Source: Acanthamoeba castellanii str. Neff | Taxonomy: Eukaryota > Discosea > Longamoebia > Acanthamoebidae | NCBI RefSeq assembly: GCF_000313135.1 | Contig: NW_004457323.1 | Span: forward strand, 112,104-123,221 | Direction of reading: 5' to 3' | Length of the DNA stretch: 11,118 bases | Shown here: one piece after another, positions 1 to 5,534 of the stretch | How the letters are laid out: each line of letters begins with the position of its first letter | Numbering within the stretch: the first letter of the stretch is position 1 | The notes under the pieces: model-generated | What the model saw: the letters and a program-made list of their open reading frames with translations, nothing else | What the model was told of the DNA's origin: nothing | Databases searched by the model: none | Made by a program: the position numbers and the translations under genes

Positions 1-1736
1 GTGGGAACGAAGGTGCTGGGCAAGAGGGGCAAGCTGCTCGTCGACATATTCCTGGTGCGGCACACCTACCCACCGTGTTTGGCCACCGCGCCCTCCGCAA
101 ACCTTCGTAACACTCACGTCGTCGTCGTCGTCGTGGCACATCAGGTGTTCACACAAACCGGCTTCTGCATTGGCTACACCATCTTCATCGCCAGAAATAT
201 CGATTCGTTCATGCCATCCGAAATCCAGAACCTGCACCTCCTAAGCGTACCGCCTTCCTCGTTTCTTTTTCTTTTTCTTTTACTTTGTTTGTTTCTTTTG
301 CGATCGACCAGTTGCGCTCTCTTCACTCATTCACATCGTTACAGGAGGGAGTGAGTATCGTCTCCATCGGCATCACCGTGGCGTGCGTGCTGCCGCTCTG
401 CTTCGTGAAGAAGGTGAAGCAGCTCAGCGTGTTCAGTTTGATTGCCGATGTGACTCTGGTGGTGGGAATGGCCATCGTGCTCTACTACGATGATTGCAGC
501 GAGGTCTACAACATGGAGGTTCGAGCCCAACACACACACACACACAGCACACACACACAGCACAGCACACACACAGCACACACACACAGCACAGCACACA
601 CACACACACGGCACACTGACGTGCTTTGCGCAGGGCATCAACTGGAGCGGTCTTCCTATTTTCTTCGGTCTCGTGACCTCCTCTTTCGAGGGAATCGGCC
701 TCGTACGTCTTCTTTTCTTTTCCGTTTTACTCCATGTTACATGCGTGCGTGTGGCTTGGGCGCTAAGAGTCGTGTGTGCGTGCGTGCAGGTGGTGCCGGT
801 GGAGCGCACCATGAACAAGGACGCCCTGCGATATCCGCTCTTGCTCGACATCGTGCTGTGCCTGGTCACCCTCATGCTCGGGTCCTTTGGTATTCTCGTA
901 CGCCACGAACCCTCACCCTCCTTGCACCCTTCACGTTTGATTTGACGCGTTTCGTCTCACCTCAATCGCACACGGCCCACCAGGGATACCTGACCTACGG
1001 CAATGACACCAAGGACGTCATCACCCTCAACCTGCCCGGTGCGAATGCCCTGATTATTATTCTTATGTTCTTATATTATATTTACATTTCAACGATGGTT
1101 ATTTTATTGCTAACTGGAGCGCTGTTGTTTGTGTCACGTTTGTGTAGAGGACGCTGCGCTGACGTACGTGGTGAAGGTGTGCCTCATCATCGCCATCGTC
1201 TTCACGTACCCCATGCAGCTCTTCCCCGTCACCGAAATCTTCGACTTCGTCTTCCTCAAGAAGGCCAGCGAAAACCTGTTTGACGTCAAGGTCAGCCCCT
1301 TCTTTCATTCATTCAACGATGTCTGCATAGCGACTGATAATGCAGTGGTTGTGTCGACACATGTCGTGTATGCAGGGAAACTTCATCCGCGTGGTGTGCT
1401 GTCTGTTCACGGCGACGATCGCCTTCTTCGTCCCCTTCTTCGGCCTCATCTCGGGCCTCATCGGCGCCCTGGGCTCGTCGTTCCTGGCCTTCATCCTTCC
1501 AGGTACGACGCTTGATGTTAATGATGATTTGATGAAGACTTGTCAGTCATCTTCTTCTTCTTCACTCACACACTCACTCGTGGCTGTGCGCAGTGATCTT
1601 CCACTTGAAGCTGTTCCATCGCACCTTGTCCTGGTGGGTGATCGCCAAGGACGTAATCATCCTCCTCTTCGGCTCCGCGGCGCTCATCGTCGGCACCATC
1701 TTCGCCGTGCGCGACATCATCAATGCCCTCATCTAA
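1..1736 (+). CDS. AAAP/SLC36-type amino acid transporter, 3' part
   Basis: Membrane transporter of the amino acid/auxin permease family, probably proton-coupled export or uptake of amino acids at a vacuolar, lysosomal or plasma membrane. The start lies left of the window. I read nine exons: 1-54, 145-246, 345-518, 634-702, 790-897, 984-1038, 1148-1290, 1376-1502 and 1594-1736 (TAA). All introns are GT...AG, and the joined frame gives 324 residues without a stop. About nine hydrophobic segments remain, so roughly the first two or three of the usual eleven helices are missing. Family-like stretches are GKRGKLLVDI, TGFCIGYTIFIARN, VPVERTMNK, GYLTYGNDTKDVITLNLP and FTYPMQLFPVTEI. These resemble SLC36 and fungal/plant AVT3 proteins; substrate and compartment cannot be read from the sequence. 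Introns 3 and 6 hold a CA microsatellite and an AT-rich stretch. Family assignment is firm; subfamily is uncertain. Confidence 0.92.
530..609. repeat. Interrupted CA microsatellite in transporter intron 3
   Basis: The intron 519-633 is largely runs of (CA)n broken by GCA steps, with the pattern of CA runs and CAGCACAG-type interruptions recurring several times. It produces spurious His/Thr-rich open frames on both strands. It is a simple-sequence tract inside an intron. Confidence 0.93.
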
Positions 1737-1851
1737 CCATGACGCGCCACAACTCATATACATTTTTTTCCAAACCTTTACCAACATGACCGCTAATGTG
1801 TTGACAACACACACTTCACCACCCAAGACATTATGATGTCGACACACGCAA

Positions 1852-1892
1852 TGTGCTCTGTCCCATAACAATTGCGAATGGGACAGAGTACA
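1852..1892. repeat. Inverted repeat, 15-bp stem
   Basis: Positions 1852-1866 and 1878-1892 are complementary over 15 bp with one non-Watson-Crick pair (G1855 against T1889, a G-U wobble in a + strand transcript). The inner 11 bp, CTCTGTCCCAT against ATGGGACAGAG, are perfect. The loop is 11 nt. It lies about 115 bp past the transporter stop, so it may sit in the 3' UTR or be an intergenic element. Confidence 0.8.
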
Positions 1893-2412
1893 AGTGGTCG
1901 GCCGTGCCAAGAGGCAAAGCATACGTACCTTGCTGGAAAGGTCTGCGATCACGAAGGCGGACCTTTTAGACACTACCCCCTTCCATTGCACGTCGGTTGT
2001 GCGTGGTAGTGGCTACTGCTGCCCCACGGGGTAAGCAGACAGCATAATTTGTGGTCGAGTGGATGGTGCGCTCGTCGCCTGTCCACGCCCCCTTCAACCA
2101 AAAACCAAACCAAAGGGAACTTCAGCCTCCCCCCCTCCAACGCCACCCAAACACGGTTTGGAATTTGTTCTTTCAGTTTCGCGTTGCTGACCAAGGACAA
2201 AAATGTGGGGTATGCCGCAAAAATCGAGATAATGATTGTTTTTTGCAAGAATGCTAGGCACGAGAGGGACAAAAGGCGCGAATGGAAATAAAACAGATGT
2301 CGGCCAGCTTGCGTTTTGTCTTTGCTACGATGAAGTTGTCCGCCCTTCCCGAGAAGCTAGGAGGCAACACTCTCCTCAAAATCTCCACACAAAACTTCAC
2401 CGGGCGGCAGCA

Positions 2413-2448
2413 CTAGGCCTAGCAGGTCCTGGCCTAGGCCTAGCAGGT
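2413..2448. repeat. Two direct copies of a 15-mer
   Basis: CTAGGCCTAGCAGGT occurs at 2413-2427 and again at 2434-2448, a period of 21 nt. Each copy contains the palindrome CTAGGCCTAG. The function is unknown. Confidence 0.85.
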
Positions 2449-2613
2449 AGGGCGTCATCCCAGATAATGGCTGCTGCATTGTGTCCCCACCTAACCCGCT
2501 TCTCAAAAACTACCTAGACAACATCGTCACCTCACGAGTTGATGGAGAGGGTGCGCACCATCATCGACCACTCCTGTCTGGTCCGGCGCTGGCCAACTGA
2601 TTTTTCCCTCCAG

Positions 2614-3295
2614 GTTTGCAGGTCAAGTTGATCGATTTCGAGTTCAGTCTCTCGCCAGGAAGCAGCACGGACGACGTGGTATGCTGTGGCACGCCAGGGT
2701 ATCGCGCTCCTGAGTGCGCACAAGCTGCGCGCGACCAAGACTACACAGTGAGCTCCTACACCTTTGCTATCATGTTCCGTCATCATCAGCGCTTACTTGT
2801 CCATGTACCCACCTGCTATGATCATATGATTCAGGCCGTGTTGCGCAACGGCGGAGCGGCAGATGTCTTTGCGGCAGGCCTTGTGCTCCTGGAGGAGCTG
2901 CTGGACATTCAGTATCTCTACGAACATCAGCGGGAGAGCGAGGCGCTGACTGCCTACCTGGCACAGCTGATGGCCGAGGGCTTGTCACACAAGGAGCGAT
3001 GCGACCGCCTTGCGAGCAAACTGAAAGCCATGAGGTTGAAATGGTTAGAGACCTTCTCTTACTTCCAGTTGTCTGCTGGCCGCTTATCTCTTACTTCGCA
3101 AGTGTTGCGCGGTTATCCGTCTGCAGCGGCAAGCGGCCACCGGTTGTGCTGCTGGGTGAGGAAGCCGGCGCCATGGCGCTGGACCTTGTACACAAGCTCA
3201 CGCAGCACTCGGTCCCTGCTCGCTACAATGCCGCACAGGCTCTCTCACATCCCTTCGTCGCCCGCGCAGGCGCGCATCGTTGTATTTCCCTTTGA
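2614..3295 (+). CDS. Protein kinase-like C-lobe, 5' part missing or pseudogene
   Basis: Three exons rebuild the second half of a Ser/Thr-type kinase domain: about 2614-2747, 2835-3034 and 3127-3295 (TGA), with introns 2748-2834 (GTGAGC...TTCAG) and 3035-3126 (GTTGAA...CTGCAG). The joined frame is open across both junctions and gives about 165 residues. Visible landmarks are VKLIDFEFS (the DFG site, here DFE), CGTPGYRAPE (activation-loop end and APE motif), ADVFAAGLVLLEEL (the ADVWSLG-like helix F) and ARYNAAQALSHPF (the subdomain XI Arg and following helix). No glycine loop, catalytic Lys or HRD loop is found upstream to position 1737. The protein as visible could not be an active kinase. It may be a pseudogene, a pseudokinase with unrecognised 5' exons, or a real gene with diverged exons. 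The first exon boundary is not fixed: the acceptor may end at 2613 or at 2621. Confidence 0.6.
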
Positions 3296-3374
3296 GTCCG
3301 ACATGTACATGTACATCACGACCTTGATCTGCATTCATGACAACAAGCCATAAGAGTGCACTAAGTTACATTTT

Positions 3375-3548
3375 ATGGCGCTGGACCTCTTGCGCGAACT
3401 TACACATCACTTGCTCTCTACACTGCCACACTGGCCCTTTGTTTATGAGGCAACTGAGGGCATAAGCGCCACACTGAAACAACAAGCGTTTTCTAAAGTG
3501 GTATTGCAGCGTGGTGGAGAAGTCGAAGGAGCCAGAGGAGGATGGTGA
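3375..3548 (+). pseudogene. Diverged duplicate of the kinase terminal segment
   Basis: A 57-codon frame opens MALDLLRELTHH and reaches WPFV, matching MALDLVHKLTQH ... HPFV encoded at 3173-3259. DNA similarity is visible directly: ATGGCGCTGGACCT is shared exactly, and TACACTGCCACACTGG aligns with TACAATGCCGCACAGG. The second copy lacks the stretch with the subdomain XI Arg. It looks like a local tandem duplication about 202 bp apart, followed by decay, and it may not be expressed. Confidence 0.45.
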
Positions 3549-3705
3549 CGGCGACGACAACGCGGTCATCGTGGCCATGGCAGCCACAGAGGACCTGCTT
3601 GTGCGACGCATCTTCTTGCTGGCGGCTCTGTGGCTGCTGTCAGCGGCTCGCTTGCAGCGCTCACCGTCCGCCTCGCTGGCCAGCTCGCACGAAAAAAAGT
3701 CGTGA
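3511..3705 (+). other. Small open frame, possible terminal exon of the kinase-like locus
   Basis: The frame starts MVEKSKEPEEDGDGDDNAV, continues with a short hydrophobic run (about residues 33-48, RRIFLLAALWLLSAARL) and ends with SSHEKKS and a TGA. An AG acceptor candidate lies at 3508-3509. The nearest phase-compatible kinase donor is unconvincing, so I cannot join it to the gene upstream. The acidic then hydrophobic composition is not obviously random, but there is no family match and chance is possible. Confidence 0.25.
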
Positions 3706-3795
3706 AAATGGAGATTATTTTATACACAAAAATTCATACACGCCATGAAACAACATCGAACGGGCACCCGGAATAATACTATTTGATAGCACAAG

Positions 3796-5455
3796 ATGGA
3801 CGCACCAACGATTGTGCCCTCGTTTGCCAGTGCCGCACTGCCCTTTGCGCCGTTCTGCACTCTGTGGATTCCATCTTCTGCACGTCTGCTGGCACTGGGC
3901 TGCCGGCAAGACGGGAGTGCATCGCTGGGGGCTCTCCACCTCTACAAGCTGGAGATGCCGGCAGACGACTCTGGGCAACTGCGACTGATGCTGGACGCCG
4001 CCAAGCAGGCCGGAGGGACAAAGAAGACGACCACTGGCCTTAGTCGGGCGGGCCTGAAATGCGGCACCTTCGATCTCAGCACACCAAGCGGGCGGCTCCT
4101 CGCGGTAGGCGATTTCGAGGGGCGCGTGAGCGTGTGGGACGTCGAGCGTCTGCAAGGGGAGCGCCCCTTGCAGACGCTCTTCACAATAGAGGGCGGCCAC
4201 GATCAAATCGTCAACTCGATCGACGCTACTCCACATCTCCTTCTCACCGGTACGCACTACGTTCTCATTAATCAAGTACATAATTATCAGAATAATAATA
4301 ATAAGAACAATAATAGTAATAATGTGCATAACCAGGGAGCAGGGATGGCAGGGCATGCGTATGGGACGTGCGGCAGCGAGGGAAGCCAACGGCAGCAGTG
4401 GCCGAGCTGGCCTTCCCCGAGAGCGACTGCTGGGCTGTGACCTTCAGCGGAGCATCACGTACGCGCGTTCAGCCCTCAAACTCACTGATCGCACCACCTG
4501 CGCGAGGCGTCGGTTGTGCGACTCACTCACACGCCCGCACGACGGGGCTCGTCCGTATACGTGCTGCGTGCAGAGGAGGGCTTCTTTGCCGGCTATGACG
4601 ACGGGCGGGTGTACATGGCCGAACTGCGCATGAACGCGCAGCCTCGATGGCAGCACCACCTCGCGCGCAGCTCCGGCATCTGCTCCCTGGACTGTCACGA
4701 CGTACGTCCTTCGACCTCGAACTGTGTCGTGTGTGTGTGTGTGTGTGTATGTCGTGTGTGTGTCGTGTGTGTCGTGTGTGTCGTGTGTGTTATCGACTAC
4801 GGCATGCTAATCGGGTGTGTAATGTGCTGCAGGGCAAACTGGTGGCGACAACGGTCGATGACCACTTCACCCTGTTCGACCTGGATCTCACGGCGCCGGC
4901 GCGTGGACCAGAGCTCAAGCGCGAGGTCAAGGGCCGCCCGACGCTCCGACCGCCAGAGGCAATGGACGCCACCACGTGGGACGCCCGGTTCAGTCCACAC
5001 AACCGCGACTACTTCATGACCGCCGGTGCATCTCCTTGAAGCTTCTCTCGCTGGTGCTCGCCTGCGGTGTCTCTCGCTTTCTCTAATGTTTTCTTTCTTT
5101 CTTTCTTCTTGTGCCGCGCTGGTGGTGATGCAGGGGGCAACGGGTACCTGGACCTGTACAAGACTGGCAGCGCGGCGGGAGGGCACGCGTGGAACCTGCA
5201 GAGCGTGGCGACCGTCGCGGCGGGCACCCAGCCCATCCTCTCCTTCGCCTGGAACCAGGTAGCTTTCCATTTCACGTGTGCTTTTCTTATTTCCGCGTCG
5301 CTCACCACACGACACACACACGACACACACACGACACACACACGACACACACACGACACACAAACGACTATTCACAGGCCAAGGAGGGCCTCTTCGCGTT
5401 CGCGTCGCTGGACAGCAGCCTGCACGTTGGCTTTGTGCCCACCCCACTGCGATGA
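3796..5455 (+). CDS. WDR92: WDR92/DNAAF10-like WD-repeat protein
   Basis: Cytoplasmic WD40 protein of the WDR92 (Monad, DNAAF10) family, which works with the R2TP/prefoldin-like co-chaperone and helps assemble axonemal dyneins in ciliated organisms. Six exons, 3796-4249, 4336-4458, 4574-4701, 4833-5025, 5134-5258 and 5378-5455 (TGA), with GT...AG introns, join into 366 codons plus stop; the human protein is about the same length (357). Family landmarks in order are LKCGTFDL, LAVGDFEGRVSVWDVE, GGHDQIVNSIDA, LTGSRDGRACVWDVRQ, ESDCWAVTFSG, FFAGYDDGRVYMAELR, GICSLD, KLVATTVDDHFTLFDLDL, NRDYFMTAGGNGYLDLYK, QPILSFAWN and GLFAFASLDSSLHVGFV. The ATG at 3796 gives the expected short N-terminal lead. 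An extra Lys/Thr-rich insert lies before LKCGTF, and a perfect hairpin sits in exon 1. The family call is strong, because the order of all repeats matches WDR92 rather than a generic WD40 protein. Confidence 0.93.
4144..4179. repeat. Perfect 16-bp hairpin inside WDR92 exon 1
   Basis: GAGCGTCTGCAAGGGG at 4144-4159 is followed by a 4-nt loop (AGCG) and its exact reverse complement at 4164-4179. It encodes ERLQGERPLQTL between the VWDVE strand and the GGHDQIVN segment, a surface turn where WDR92 homologues vary in length. Confidence 0.95.
4723..4790. repeat. TG/TCGTGTGTG repeat in WDR92 intron 3
   Basis: The intron 4702-4832 contains a (TG)n run and then several 9- to 11-nt units of the form TCGTGTGTG. 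It is intronic simple sequence. Confidence 0.93.
5304..5369. repeat. ACGACACACAC repeat in WDR92 intron 5
   Basis: About five copies of an 11-nt unit, ACGACACACAC, occupy most of the intron 5259-5377. The unit is the reverse complement of the unit type in intron 3 of the same gene. Confidence 0.93.
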
Positions 5456-5482
5456 CAATGAAACGTTCCTTTATCAACTCCT

Positions 5483-5531
5483 ACTTGTGTATCTACACAA
5501 CCTGGTTCTTGTGGACTTGTGTATCTACACA
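5483..5531. repeat. 17-bp direct repeat between convergent stops
   Basis: ACTTGTGTATCTACACA occurs at 5483-5499 and 5515-5531, 32 nt apart. Each copy is itself near-palindromic (TTGTGTA TC TACACA). It lies in the 79 bp between the WDR92 stop and the stop of the minus-strand gene, so it may serve transcript 3' ends on both strands. Confidence 0.85.
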
Positions 5532-5534
5532 GGT

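Larger units (their letters stand above)
1737..2613. other. Non-coding stretch between transporter and kinase fragment
   Basis: No reading frame here resembles a known family, and the open frames are short and of unconvincing composition. It should hold the 3' UTR of the transporter and the 5' region of the kinase-like locus. Distinct elements are a 15-bp hairpin at 1852-1892, an AATAAA at 2287-2292 and a 15-bp direct repeat at 2413-2448. A short frame at 2533-2583 reading ELMERVRTIIDHSCLV could be a leftover exon of the kinase-like gene, because it has helix-like composition and lies just upstream, but I cannot place it in a kinase alignment. Confidence 0.6.
3296..3795. other. Region between kinase fragment and WDR92 gene
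   Basis: It holds a decayed copy of the kinase terminal segment (near 3375-3443), a small open frame 3511-3705 and, from 3706, an AT-rich stretch immediately upstream of the WDR92 start that probably contains its promoter and 5' UTR. Near 3300 there is a short tandem of the palindromic unit ACATGT. No other feature was seen. Confidence 0.55.

Noticed and set aside
339..875. Minus-strand frame with His/Thr/Cys-Val runs over the transporter
   Set aside because: It is created by the CA microsatellite and is antisense to well-supported transporter exons.
2041..2291. Open frames of 68-80 codons
   Set aside because: Composition is unlike the neighbouring genes, there is no family resemblance, and two overlapping frames are equally open.
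1900..2400. Search for a tRNA or other small RNA gene
   Set aside because: No cloverleaf with a T-loop GTTCRANNC box and matching acceptor stem was found by eye.
3257..3523. Splice joining the kinase HPF end to the small frame at 3523
   Set aside because: Phase can be made to fit with donor 3257 and acceptor 3521-3522, but the acceptor has no pyrimidine tract and the join removes a normal stop, so it is too weak to call.
5304..5369. Regular 11-nt units suggesting a CRISPR-like array
   Set aside because: There are no spacers, the units are contiguous simple sequence, and they lie inside a spliceosomal intron of a eukaryotic gene.
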